A DNA stretch of 64,000 nt from Pseudonocardia hierapolitana (GTDB lineage Bacteria; Actinomycetota; Actinomycetes; Mycobacteriales; Pseudonocardiaceae): assembly GCF_007994075.1 (NCBI RefSeq), contig NZ_VIWU01000001.1:6200001-6264000 (forward strand), given 5' to 3'. Positions 18,659 to 26,847 of the stretch are shown one piece after another (position 1 is the first letter of the stretch; each line of letters starts with the position of its first letter). Position numbers and translations under genes: made by a program. The notes beneath the pieces were generated by a model. That model saw only the letters and a list, made by a program, of their open reading frames with translations. It did no database searches and was not told where the DNA came from.

Positions 18659-19321
18659 TCAGCCTTCCTGGGGCGGCGCGCCGGCCGCTGCGGTGACGTC
18701 GCTGACCGTGCCCGACACGGCTGCGACGTAGATGGTGTCCTCGGCCTGCAGGGCGGTGTCCGGACCGGGGAGGACACCGGTACCGAACCGCACGATGAAC
18801 GCCACGCGGCAGCCGGCTGCGATCTCCAGCTCGCGGATCGGGCGGCCTATCCACTCCTCGTGCACGGGCAGCGGCAGGATCGCGACGGTTCCCGTGGGCT
18901 CGCGCCACGCCGACGCCACGCCGTCGGGGAGCAGCATCCGCAGGAACCGGTCGGTGCTCCACGGGACGGTGGCGACGGTCGGGATCCCGAGCCGCTCGTA
19001 GACGGCGGCGCGCTTGGCGTCGTAGATGCGAGCGACGACGTGCTCGACGCCGAACGTCTCGCGGGCCACCCGCGCGGAGATGATGTTGGAGTTGTCGCCG
19101 CTGGAGACCGCGGCGAAGGCCTGGGCCTGCTCGATGCCGGCTTCCACGAGCACCTCGCGGTGGTAGCCCTCACCGACCACCTGCTTGCCGCGGAAGTCGG
19201 GGCTCAGCCTGCGGAACGCCTGCCGGTTGCGGTCGATCACCGCGACCTCGTGGCCGAGCCGGTCCAGGCCGGCGGACAGAGCCGCCCCGACCCGCCCGCA
19301 TCCCATGATGACGACGTACAC
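18659..19321 (-). CDS. ceoB: RCK/TrkA-N potassium-uptake regulatory protein CeoB
   Basis: 220 residues from GTG 19321, with GGAGG 7 bases upstream. TrkA-N: YVVIMGCGRVGAALSAGL, HEVAVIDRNRQAF, AVSSGDNSNIISARVARETF and VVARIYDAKRAAVYERLGIP; TrkA-C: GTVAILPLPVHEEWIGRPI and DTIYVAAVSG. It is first in the operon with ceoC, matching Rv2691-Rv2692. Two RCK subunits could assemble as a hetero-octameric ring on a potassium transporter. Divergent to the APC/KUP-type carrier gene with 68 bases between starts, suggesting shared control. Confidence 0.9.
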   Translation of the reverse strand: MYVVIMGCGRVGAALSAGLDRLGHEVAVIDRNRQAFRRLSPDFRGKQVVGEGYHREVLVEAGIEQAQAFAAVSSGDNSNIISARVARETFGVEHVVARIYDAKRAAVYERLGIPTVATVPWSTDRFLRMLLPDGVASAWREPTGTVAILPLPVHEEWIGRPIRELEIAAGCRVAFIVRFGTGVLPGPDTALQAEDTIYVAAVSGTVSDVTAAAGAPPQEG

Positions 19322-19389
19322 CGCACTGCCTCCCCGGGTCGCGGGAACGCTATCGCGTGGCGACCTGCCACACCGCATAGGCTTTCCCC

Positions 19390-21432
19390 GTGCCCAAGCT
19401 CGGCATCGCCCTCAAGCGCGTCCTCGTCGGGCGGCCGCAGCGCAGCGACCGTCTCTCCCACACCTTGCTCCCCAAGCGGGTCGCGCTGCCCATCTTCGCC
19501 TCTGACGCGATGTCCTCCGTGGCATACGCGCCGGAGGAGATCTTCCTGACGCTGTCGGTCGCGGGGATCTCGGCGTACGCGTTCTCGCCGTGGGTCGGCC
19601 TCGCGGTCGTGGTCGTGCTGCTCACGGTCGTCACCAGCTACCGGCAGGTCGTGCACGCCTACCCGTCCGGCGGAGGCGACTACGAGGTGGCCACGGTCAA
19701 CCTCGGCCGGAGGGCGGGCATCGCCGTCGCGAGCGCACTGCTCGTCGACTACACGCTGACCGTCGCGGTCTCGATCTCGGCGGCAGCGGCGAACGTCGGT
19801 GCGCTGGTCCCGTACGTCGGTGAGCACAAGGTCGCCTTCGCGGTGGCTGCGATCGTCGTGCTCACCGCCATCAACCTGCGCGGGGTGCGGGAGTCGGGGG
19901 TCGCGTTCGCGGTGCCGACGTACCTGTTCATGCTCGGCGTCGGCTCCATGATCATCTGGGGCCTCACGCGGGTGCTGCTGCTCGGCGAGGTGGTGCGCGC
20001 GCCGAGCGCCGACGTCGAGCTGCTGGCCGAGGGTGACGCGTTCACCGGGCTCGCGCTCGCACTGCTGATCCTGCGGTCGTTCACCCAGGGCTGCGCCGCT
20101 CTCACCGGCGTCGAGGCGATCAGCAACGGCGTGCCCGCGTTCCGCAAGCCCAAGTCCCGGAACGCGGCGACCACGCTGCTGCTGCTCGGCGTGATCTCCG
20201 TGTCGATGTTCTCCGGCCTCATCGCGCTCGCGCACCTCACCGACGCGAAGGTCGCCGAGCACCCCGAGACGCAGATCGTCTCGGCACCGCCCGGCTACGT
20301 GCAGCAGACGCTGGTCGCCCAGCTCGCCGACGCCGTGTTCCACGACTTCCGGCCCGGGTTCGTCTTCGTCGTGGTCGTGACGGCGCTGATCCTCGTGCTG
20401 GCTGCCAACACCGCCTACAACGGATTCCCGGTGCTCGGGTCGATCCTCTCCCAGGACCGCTACCTGCCGCGACAGCTGCACACCCGCGGGGACCGGCTCG
20501 CCTTCTCCAACGGCATCGTCGTGCTCGCGGCCGTCGCGATCGTGCTGGTCGTCGGGTTCCAGGCCGAGGTCACCCGCCTCATCGCGCTCTACACGGTGGG
20601 CGTGTTCACCTCCTTCACGCTCAGCCAGTCCGGCATGCTCCGCCATTGGAACCGGCTCCTCGCCACCGAGACCGACCCGGTCGCCCGGCGGCGGATGATG
20701 CGCTCACGCGCGATCAACGGGTTCGGCGCCGGGATGACGGGGCTCGTGCTGGTCGTCGTGCTCATCACGAAGTTCACCCGGGGTGCCTGGATCGCGATCG
20801 CCGCGATGGCAGTGTTCTACGTGATGATGCAGGCGATCCGGCGCCACTACGACCGGGTGGCCGTCGAGCTGGTGGCGGGGGAGACCGACGCCGTCCTCCC
20901 GTCGCGCAACCACGCGATCGTGCTCGTCTCCACGCTGCACAAGCCCACGCTGCGCGCGCTCGCCTACGCCAGGGCCACCCGCCCGGACCGCCTGGAGGCC
21001 GTGACCGTGAACGTGGACGACGCCGACACGAAGCGGCTCATGCGCGAGTGGGACCGGCGCAAGCTCCCGGTTCCGCTCAAGGTGGTGGAGTCGCCGTACC
21101 GGGAGATCACCAAGCCGGTGCTGGACTACGTCAAGCGGATCCGCAGCAACAACCCGCGCGACGTCGTCACCGTGTTCATCCCCGAGTACGTCGTGGGCCA
21201 CTGGTGGGAGCAGATCCTGCACAACCAGAGCGCGCTGCGGCTCAAGGGCAGGCTGCTGTTCCAGCCGGGTGTGATGGTCACGAGCGTGCCGTGGCAGCTG
21301 CGCTCGTCCGAGCGGGTCGTCACCCGCAGGCCCGAGACCGCGCCGGGGTCGTCGCGGCGCGGCTACGAACCGGTGGTCGGCGACGACGGTGCGGCGCCGG
21401 CCAAGGCGACCGCGGGTCAGCGGCGGCCGTGA
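19390..21432 (+). CDS. APC/KUP-superfamily potassium importer, KimA-like (Rv2690c family)
   Basis: 680 residues from GTG 19390. About 12 transmembrane segments span residues 25-475; the early motif SDAMSSVAYAPEEIFLTL, then SYRQVVHAYPSGGGDYEVA and CAALTGVEAISNGVPAFRKP are characteristic of the KimA (YdaO) branch, proton-coupled potassium importers regulated by c-di-AMP in Firmicutes. The cytoplasmic C-terminal domain (about 490-640) has HAIVLVSTLHKPTLRALAYA and RDVVTVFIPEYVVGHWW, a USP-like fold. The location beside ceoB/ceoC fits potassium uptake, although the family is often annotated as an amino-acid permease. Its stop overlaps the next gene's GTG (GTGA). Confidence 0.85.
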   Translation: MPKLGIALKRVLVGRPQRSDRLSHTLLPKRVALPIFASDAMSSVAYAPEEIFLTLSVAGISAYAFSPWVGLAVVVVLLTVVTSYRQVVHAYPSGGGDYEVATVNLGRRAGIAVASALLVDYTLTVAVSISAAAANVGALVPYVGEHKVAFAVAAIVVLTAINLRGVRESGVAFAVPTYLFMLGVGSMIIWGLTRVLLLGEVVRAPSADVELLAEGDAFTGLALALLILRSFTQGCAALTGVEAISNGVPAFRKPKSRNAATTLLLLGVISVSMFSGLIALAHLTDAKVAEHPETQIVSAPPGYVQQTLVAQLADAVFHDFRPGFVFVVVVTALILVLAANTAYNGFPVLGSILSQDRYLPRQLHTRGDRLAFSNGIVVLAAVAIVLVVGFQAEVTRLIALYTVGVFTSFTLSQSGMLRHWNRLLATETDPVARRRMMRSRAINGFGAGMTGLVLVVVLITKFTRGAWIAIAAMAVFYVMMQAIRRHYDRVAVELVAGETDAVLPSRNHAIVLVSTLHKPTLRALAYARATRPDRLEAVTVNVDDADTKRLMREWDRRKLPVPLKVVESPYREITKPVLDYVKRIRSNNPRDVVTVFIPEYVVGHWWEQILHNQSALRLKGRLLFQPGVMVTSVPWQLRSSERVVTRRPETAPGSSRRGYEPVVGDDGAAPAKATAGQRRP

Positions 21433-22616
21433 AGCAGGCGGTCTCGGAGCCGGCGCTCGACTGGACCGATCGGGTGCTGGAGCTCGACGTCGGCCCCGTC
21501 GCGCACGGCGGGCACTGCGTCGCCCGCCACGAGGGCCGGGTGGTGTTCGTCCGGCACGCGTTGCCGGGGGAGCGGGTGCTCGCCGTGGTCGTCGAGGACG
21601 CAGGAGGTGGGTTCTGCCGGGCCGACGCGGTGGCGGTGCGGGAGGCGGCGCCGCGGCGGGTGCCTGCGCCGTGCGTGTGGGCGCGGGCCGGTGGCTGTGG
21701 CGGCTGCGACTTCCAGCACGCCGACCCTGCGCTGCAGCGTGAGCTCAAGGCGACGGTGCTCGCCGAGCAGCTGCGGAGGCTGGCGGGGATCGAACGTGCG
21801 GTGGAGGTCGAGGAGTTGCCCGGCGGCGCGCTCGGCTGGCGCCACCGGGTGCGGCTGGCCGTCGACGCCGACGGCAGGGCCGGGCTGCGCGCGCACCGCA
21901 GCCACGACGTGCTGCCGATCGCGGACTGCCCGATCACCCCGGCCGGCGCGCTCCCGCCGGTGCTGGAGCAGCATTTCGCGCCGGGGGGCGAGGTCGAGGT
22001 GGTCGTGGACGCCGACGGCACCACGCACTTCGACAGCACCGCGCACGTCGGGGGCGGCCCCGCCGTGCAGCGCGCCGCCGGCCGGGAATGGCTGCTCTCG
22101 CCGGGCGTCTTCTGGCAGGTCCACCCGGCGCTGCCGGACGCGCTCTCGTCGGTCGTCGCGGAGTGGGCGGCCGCGCCCTCCGGCGGCGTCGCATGGGACC
22201 TCTACGGCGGCGTCGGCCTCTTCGCGGCGGTGCTCGCCGGGCAGGTGGGGCCGGACGGCGAGGTGGTGGTCGTCGAGTCCTCGGCCCGGGCCGTCGCCGA
22301 CGGCCGGGCGGCGCTGGCCGACCTGCCGCAGGTGGGTTGGCGCATCGGGCGAGTCGAGCGCGTGCTGCCCACCCTGGAGGGCAGGCCCGACGTGGTCGTG
22401 GCCGACCCGCCGCGGCGAGGGCTGGGCCGCGAGCTCGTCGAGGCGCTGTGCGCGCGCGGCCCCGGTCGCGTGGTGCACGTGGCCTGCGATCCGGCGGCGC
22501 TCGCCCGGGACCTGGCCCTGTTCGCCGCGCGGGGGTATCGCCTCGCCGAGCTGCGCGCGTTCGACGCGTTCCCGATGACCCACCACTTCGAGAGCGTGGC
22601 CCTGCTCACGCCCTGA
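21429..22616 (+). CDS. Class I SAM-dependent RNA methyltransferase, TrmA/RumA family (Rv2689c)
   Basis: 395 residues from GTG 21429, overlapping the transporter stop. N-terminal TRAM domain (LELDVGPVAHGGHCVARHEGR... then RHALPGERVLAVV); cysteine cluster CVWARAGGCGGCDFQH for a [4Fe-4S] site; SAM domain WDLYGGVGLFAAVLA, EVVVVESSA, VVVADPPRRGLGRELV; catalytic cysteine in VVHVACDPAALARDLALF and general base-type end PMTHHFESVALL. It makes 5-methyluridine in tRNA or rRNA. Which RNA is modified cannot be told. Tail-to-tail overlap of 11 bases with the ROK gene. Confidence 0.9.
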   Translation: MKQAVSEPALDWTDRVLELDVGPVAHGGHCVARHEGRVVFVRHALPGERVLAVVVEDAGGGFCRADAVAVREAAPRRVPAPCVWARAGGCGGCDFQHADPALQRELKATVLAEQLRRLAGIERAVEVEELPGGALGWRHRVRLAVDADGRAGLRAHRSHDVLPIADCPITPAGALPPVLEQHFAPGGEVEVVVDADGTTHFDSTAHVGGGPAVQRAAGREWLLSPGVFWQVHPALPDALSSVVAEWAAAPSGGVAWDLYGGVGLFAAVLAGQVGPDGEVVVVESSARAVADGRAALADLPQVGWRIGRVERVLPTLEGRPDVVVADPPRRGLGRELVEALCARGPGRVVHVACDPAALARDLALFAARGYRLAELRAFDAFPMTHHFESVALLTP

Positions 22617-23796
22617 GCATGAGGTGGAGCGCGTGCTCGCGGACGCGGTCGACGCTCCGCTTGACGGCGCCGAGCATCACCGCGTCCCCGCCGAGGGTCG
22701 AGGCCAGCAGGCGGGGCGGCGGGTCGCCGCGGCGGGCCAGGCGCTCCTCCAGTGTTGCGAGCAGCGGGCCGCAGGACGCGGCCACCCGCCCGGCGATGAT
22801 CACCCGTTCCGTGTCGACCAGGCTGGCGAGGGTCGCGATCACCCTGGCCATCCGCTCGGCGACCCGCTCGACGACCCCGGCCGCGAGCGCGTCGCCCGCC
22901 CCGGCCGCCGCGAACACGGAGGCGGCGTCGGGGTCGGGTGCCAGGGAGGAGCGCGCCCCCGGCTCGGCGAGCGCCTCGCGCGCCCACTCGCGCGCGGTCT
23001 TCGCGATGCCGTCGGTGGACCCGACACCGTCCACCAGGTCGAGGAAGCCCATCTCGCCCGCACCGCCGCGGACGCCCCGGACCAGCCGCCCGTCCTCGAC
23101 GATGCCTGCGCCGAGCCGCTCGCCGGCGAGCAGCGCCACGAAGTGCCGGACGCCGCGGCCGTGGCCCCGCCAGCCCTCGGCGAGCGCGGCGAGGTTCGCG
23201 TCGTTGTCGACGACGGTCGGCCAGCCGTGCCGCGCCTGCAGCCGCTCTCCCAGGTCGGGGTTCATCAGCTCCCAGTACGGGTTGCCGCGGAACACCGTGC
23301 GGCCTCGGGCGTCGACCGGTGCCGGCACCCCCACCGTGACGCCCAGCACGCGCTCGGACGGCAGACCCGCGAGCGCGCCCGCGATGGCGTTCCGCACCGC
23401 CGCCACCCGCTCCGCGGTGCCGGTGAACCCGGCTCGCGGTGGGCTCTGGTGTCTACCCCGCTCGGCGCCCCGGAGGTCGGTGACGAGCGCGTCCACGCGG
23501 TGCTGGCCCGCGTCCACACCGACGACGAGACCGGCGAGCGGGTCGAACGCGTACCGGCGGGCGGGGCGTCCCTTGCGGTAGTCGCCGTGCTCGCGCTGGT
23601 TGGCCACCTCGCGCACCCAGCCGCGCGCGATGAGCTCCTCGCAGACGTCGTGGACCGTGGCGCGGGAGAGACCGGTGGCGGCCATGAGGTCGGTGCCGGT
23701 GACCGCCGGCGCGTCCCACATGTGGTCGAGCACGAGCCGGGCACTCGCCTCGCGCACCATTCGCGAGGACGGCGCCACCATCCGCTCCGGCTCCAC
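22606..23796 (-). CDS. ROK-family transcriptional regulator lacking the zinc motif
   Basis: 396 residues. Winged-helix N-terminus (residues 15-70; LMAATGLSRATVHDVCEELIARGWV), then a ROK domain: VVGVDAGQHRVDALVTDLRG, VTVGVPAPVDARG, VVDNDANLAALAEGW, GERLGAGIVEDGRLVRG. The ROK zinc signature CxCGxxGCxE is absent; the place is taken by GAGEMGFLDLV. It is thus a regulator that may sense a sugar ligand without being a kinase. It is not linked to sugar genes here, so the target is open. It points towards the TrmA-like gene. Confidence 0.85.
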   Translation of the reverse strand: MEPERMVAPSSRMVREASARLVLDHMWDAPAVTGTDLMAATGLSRATVHDVCEELIARGWVREVANQREHGDYRKGRPARRYAFDPLAGLVVGVDAGQHRVDALVTDLRGAERGRHQSPPRAGFTGTAERVAAVRNAIAGALAGLPSERVLGVTVGVPAPVDARGRTVFRGNPYWELMNPDLGERLQARHGWPTVVDNDANLAALAEGWRGHGRGVRHFVALLAGERLGAGIVEDGRLVRGVRGGAGEMGFLDLVDGVGSTDGIAKTAREWAREALAEPGARSSLAPDPDAASVFAAAGAGDALAAGVVERVAERMARVIATLASLVDTERVIIAGRVAASCGPLLATLEERLARRGDPPPRLLASTLGGDAVMLGAVKRSVDRVREHALHLMLRA

Positions 23797-23833
23797 GGCG
23801 CCAGCTTAGATTTGACGCCCCTACGAAGCCGCT

Positions 23834-24460
23834 CTACCCGGAGCGCCGCGCGCGGTGCGTGCGGATCTTGGCCCGGTTGCCGCAGCGTTCCATCGAGCAC
23901 CACCGGCGCCGGCCCGGCCGCGAGGTGTCGACGAACAGCAGGCCACAGTCCTCGGCGTCGCAGACGCGGATCCGCTGGGCGAGCGGCCCGCCGAACAGGT
24001 CGACGGCATCGCGCGCGATCGTGGCGAGCGCCGCGGCGGCCGTGGGGTCGACGACCCTGCTGCCGCTGCCCTCCGGTCGCAGTGCCGGTACAAGCGGCGG
24101 GGCGGCCGCCGCGGCGTTGAGGACGGCGATGTCGGCGGGCCGCGGGGCGCCGGCGGCGAGTTCGTCGACGAGGCGGCCGACGGCGTCGCCGTCCGCGGGC
24201 CGTGGGTTCCCGCTGGCAGCGAGCCCGTAGGCGAGATGCGTCATCGCCGTGCGCAGCGGCCGCATCGCGGCGAGGTCGGCCTCGTCCGCGGGGAGGGGCG
24301 GCAGCCCGAGGACCACTCCGAGCAGCCGGCCCAGGTCGTCGGGGCTGTGCACGATCTCCCAGCGCGCCAGTGCGCCCTCGCCGCCCGTGTGCACGAGGTC
24401 GAGGCACGGTCGTCCGGTGCGGAAGCGCCTGCGGAGATCGGCCGGCGATCCGAGGTACAT
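23834..24460 (-). CDS. CGNR zinc-finger regulator (ABATE domain)
   Basis: 208 residues from ATG 24460 (MYLGSPADLRRRF). The N-terminal ABATE domain (GRPCLDLVHT, WEIVHSPDDLGRLLGVVLG) is followed by the C-terminal zinc finger at about 163-205: RIRVCDAEDCGLLFVDTSRPGRRRWCSMERCGNRAK, where C-x4-C and C-x4-C bind zinc and CGNR gives the name. These are DNA-binding regulators, often of one divergent gene. It lies head to head with a RidA-family gene, and a 7+7 dyad fills the gap. A longer in-frame start is available but runs through the operator. Confidence 0.85.
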   Translation of the reverse strand: MYLGSPADLRRRFRTGRPCLDLVHTGGEGALARWEIVHSPDDLGRLLGVVLGLPPLPADEADLAAMRPLRTAMTHLAYGLAASGNPRPADGDAVGRLVDELAAGAPRPADIAVLNAAAAAPPLVPALRPEGSGSRVVDPTAAAALATIARDAVDLFGGPLAQRIRVCDAEDCGLLFVDTSRPGRRRWCSMERCGNRAKIRTHRARRSG

Positions 24461-24481
24461 GTAACCACTATAAATGGTTAC
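24461..24481. promoter_or_regulatory. Palindromic operator between CGNR regulator and RidA genes
   Basis: Perfect 7-base arms GTAACCA (24461-24467) and TGGTTAC (24475-24481) around CTATAAA. The first base lies directly next to the regulator start codon. The spacer includes TATAAA, a likely -10 for the RidA gene (ATG 24492). Repressor binding would cover this promoter. Binding by the CGNR protein is inferred. Confidence 0.65.
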
Positions 24482-24491
24482 ACTCACGCGC

Positions 24492-24896
24492 ATGACGACT
24501 GCCACCCACATCAATCCGGATTCCATGCACCGCAACCCTGCATTCAGCTGGGTCGTCCGGGTGCCGGCAGGTGCCGACACGATCTACGTCGGCGGGCAGA
24601 ACGGCGTCGGACCGGACGGCACGGTGGTCGGGCCCGGCGTCGGCGAGCAGACCAGGCAGGCGTTCGTGAACCTGCGGACGTGCCTCGAGGCAGCCGGCGC
24701 GGAGGTCACCGACGTCGTGAAGTGGACGATCCTCTGCGTGGAGGGCGTCGACATCCAGGAGGGCTTCGCCGCGTTCAGCGAGTTCTGGCCGCGGGACGCC
24801 GCCCCGCCCGCGATCACGATGGCCTTCGTGGCCGGACTCGGCGTGCCCGGTGCGGTCGTCGAGATCGAGGCGGTGGCGGCCGTCCCCGCGGCCTGA
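24492..24896 (+). CDS. RidA-family (YjgF/Rid) protein
   Basis: 134 residues from ATG 24492. Compact Rid fold: HRNPAFSWVVRVPAGADTIYVGGQNGVGPDG, TRQAFVNLRTCLEAAGAEVTDVVKWTIL, ITMAFVAGLGVPGAVVEIEAVA. RidA proteins hydrolyse reactive enamine/imine intermediates; the arginine usually found as R-x-A before the C-terminus is not obvious (here RDAAPPAITM), so this may belong to a divergent Rid subgroup with an untested substrate. The gene converges on the amine oxidase (4 bases). A role in clearing imines from amine oxidation is a reasonable inference. Confidence 0.75.
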   Translation: MTTATHINPDSMHRNPAFSWVVRVPAGADTIYVGGQNGVGPDGTVVGPGVGEQTRQAFVNLRTCLEAAGAEVTDVVKWTILCVEGVDIQEGFAAFSEFWPRDAAPPAITMAFVAGLGVPGAVVEIEAVAAVPAA

Positions 24897-24900
24897 GTTC

Positions 24901-26847
24901 TCAGCCGCCGTGGCAGTGCGGCGCCGACGGCGGGAGGCCGAGTGAGGGGTTGCCGTCGAAGAACCCGCTGGGCTTGAGCATGAACCCGATGGTGCTCACC
25001 GGCATCACCGGCCAGTCCTCCGGCCGCACCACGTGGTGGGCCCCGAACGTGTACCAGACCACCACGTCCCGGCCTTCCAGCGGCCGGTCGCCCGCCACGT
25101 ACGCCGGCAGTCCCTGCCCGCCCGGGTGCTGGTTGGGGTAGTCGCCCGCGGCGTACCGCTGCGTGTCGTCGGCCGCGGTGACCCACAGCTGGTGCTGCGT
25201 GAAGCCCGCCCGCTGGGCGAACAGCGCCTCCCCCGGGTACATCGGCGGCACGTTCGCGCCGGGCATCAGCGCGTACGCGGTCGGGGCGCCGAGCGCGGAC
25301 GTCCGCTCGGCGCTCTCGATCTTCCAGTACCGGGCCCTCGACGCGTCGAGGTCACGCTGGGCCACCGCCTCGCTGGCGAGCACCGTTCGGTGGGTCTGCC
25401 AGGCGTTGCCGTGCGGGTTCTCCGGGCCGGGCGGGCTCGGCGCGGAGTCGATCTCCACCACGGTGTTGGCGGTGCCGTCCACGGTCATGTCCAGCCGCAC
25501 GCAGAAGAAGTGCTGGTGATGGGGCCCGTAGAGACCAGGGGCGACGAGGGTGCCGTGCGCCGGTTCCTCGCCGGGGGCCACCGCGCCGGTGGAGATCACG
25601 CCGGTGAGCTTGACCTCGTACTCGATCGTGCCGTCGGTGTAGAGGTACCAGAAGTAGCCGTACTCGTAGTTCCCGACGGTCACGATCGTCGAGACCACCA
25701 GCCTCCTGCGCCGGCGCACCTGCACCGCCCCGGTGCGGAAGTCGGTGTGCTTCCAGGCGATCCCGGCGTCCTCCTCGTGCATGCAGACCGCGTTCGGGAT
25801 GGTGACGGGGGCGCCGTCGTTGTCGTTGACGACGCCGTCGAAGTAGTGGATGTGACCCACGCAGTCGCAGCCGAGGGTCAGGGAGTTGGCCAGCCATCCG
25901 ACGCCGTACTCGCCCTGGTCGAACACGTTCTTGAACCGGTGCGTCGGCGCCGGGTCGCCGTAGGGGACGTACATCTCGGCGAGGGAGGCGCGGTAGACGA
26001 TCGGCCGCCCGTCGTAGCCGACCTCGTGCAGGACGAGCCCCTCCCGCGGGGTGAACCCGATCCGCAACTGCCAGCCCAGCCACGTCACCGCGTGCCCGTC
26101 GACGGTGAAGCTCGGCCCGTCGGGCTGGGTGATCGAGATCGGGGAGACGTCGGTGCGGTAGGCCTCGACCGCGGGCACGTTGCCGGGTTCGAAGAGCCAG
26201 GGCTCCTCGTAATTGCCCGGCCGGCCGGGCAGCGGCACGACGCCGTGGTCGGCGACCTCCACCACCTCGCCCGCATCGAGGTCCACCACCACGACCAGGC
26301 CCTCGACCGGCCGGGCGTAGCCGTGCTCGCCGGGTGCCGAACGCACCCAGGTGAGCGGGCGGGCGATGCGGCGGGCCGACGGGTCGTCCTCCGGCCCGGT
26401 CCAGCTGGACGCCCACGGGTCGATCATGGCGAGGGAGAAGTCCTCGATCCCGCGCCTGCGCATGGCCTCCTGCCAGCGGGGATCGGCCTGGACGATCGCC
26501 TCGCAGGACGTGAACTCCTCGGCCATGATCGGCGGCTGCACGCCCTCCACGGGCGTGCAGGACCGGACGGCCCGGTCGGTCAGCGACACGACCGCCTCGT
26601 AGGTCGTGCGCGCTGCCCGGTCGTAGAGCACGACGTGCGCCTCCCGCGGCAGCGGCGCGGCGTCCGGCGTCCAGGCGAGGACGGCGGACTTCGGCGGCTC
26701 GTGCAGGGCCACGAACACGAAGCGCGCGGAGTCACCGAGGCCCTGCTCCGTGCGCAGCACCGCGGCCGCGGTGACGATCTCGTCGGCGGTGAGCGGCTCG
26801 AGCGGGTGGGCTGCGGCGGTGACGGCGGGTTCTTGGACGGCGGTCAT
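24901..26847 (-). CDS. Copper-containing primary-amine oxidase
   Basis: 648 residues from ATG 26847. The TPQ cofactor precursor is Tyr394 in the motif N-Y-E-Y (VGNYEYGYFWYLY) and the catalytic base is probably Asp310 (FDQGEYGVGWLANSL). Copper-binding HxH is visible in GPHHQHFFCVRLDMTVDG, with the third His near the C-terminus. Oxidises primary amines to aldehydes with release of ammonia and hydrogen peroxide. N-terminal domains (about 1-230) show a typical CuAO N2/N3 arrangement. No signal peptide, so cytoplasmic. ATGA overlap couples it to the permease upstream. Substrate (e.g. phenethylamine, tyramine, histamine) cannot be told. Confidence 0.9.
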   Translation of the reverse strand: MTAVQEPAVTAAAHPLEPLTADEIVTAAAVLRTEQGLGDSARFVFVALHEPPKSAVLAWTPDAAPLPREAHVVLYDRAARTTYEAVVSLTDRAVRSCTPVEGVQPPIMAEEFTSCEAIVQADPRWQEAMRRRGIEDFSLAMIDPWASSWTGPEDDPSARRIARPLTWVRSAPGEHGYARPVEGLVVVVDLDAGEVVEVADHGVVPLPGRPGNYEEPWLFEPGNVPAVEAYRTDVSPISITQPDGPSFTVDGHAVTWLGWQLRIGFTPREGLVLHEVGYDGRPIVYRASLAEMYVPYGDPAPTHRFKNVFDQGEYGVGWLANSLTLGCDCVGHIHYFDGVVNDNDGAPVTIPNAVCMHEEDAGIAWKHTDFRTGAVQVRRRRRLVVSTIVTVGNYEYGYFWYLYTDGTIEYEVKLTGVISTGAVAPGEEPAHGTLVAPGLYGPHHQHFFCVRLDMTVDGTANTVVEIDSAPSPPGPENPHGNAWQTHRTVLASEAVAQRDLDASRARYWKIESAERTSALGAPTAYALMPGANVPPMYPGEALFAQRAGFTQHQLWVTAADDTQRYAAGDYPNQHPGGQGLPAYVAGDRPLEGRDVVVWYTFGAHHVVRPEDWPVMPVSTIGFMLKPSGFFDGNPSLGLPPSAPHCHGG

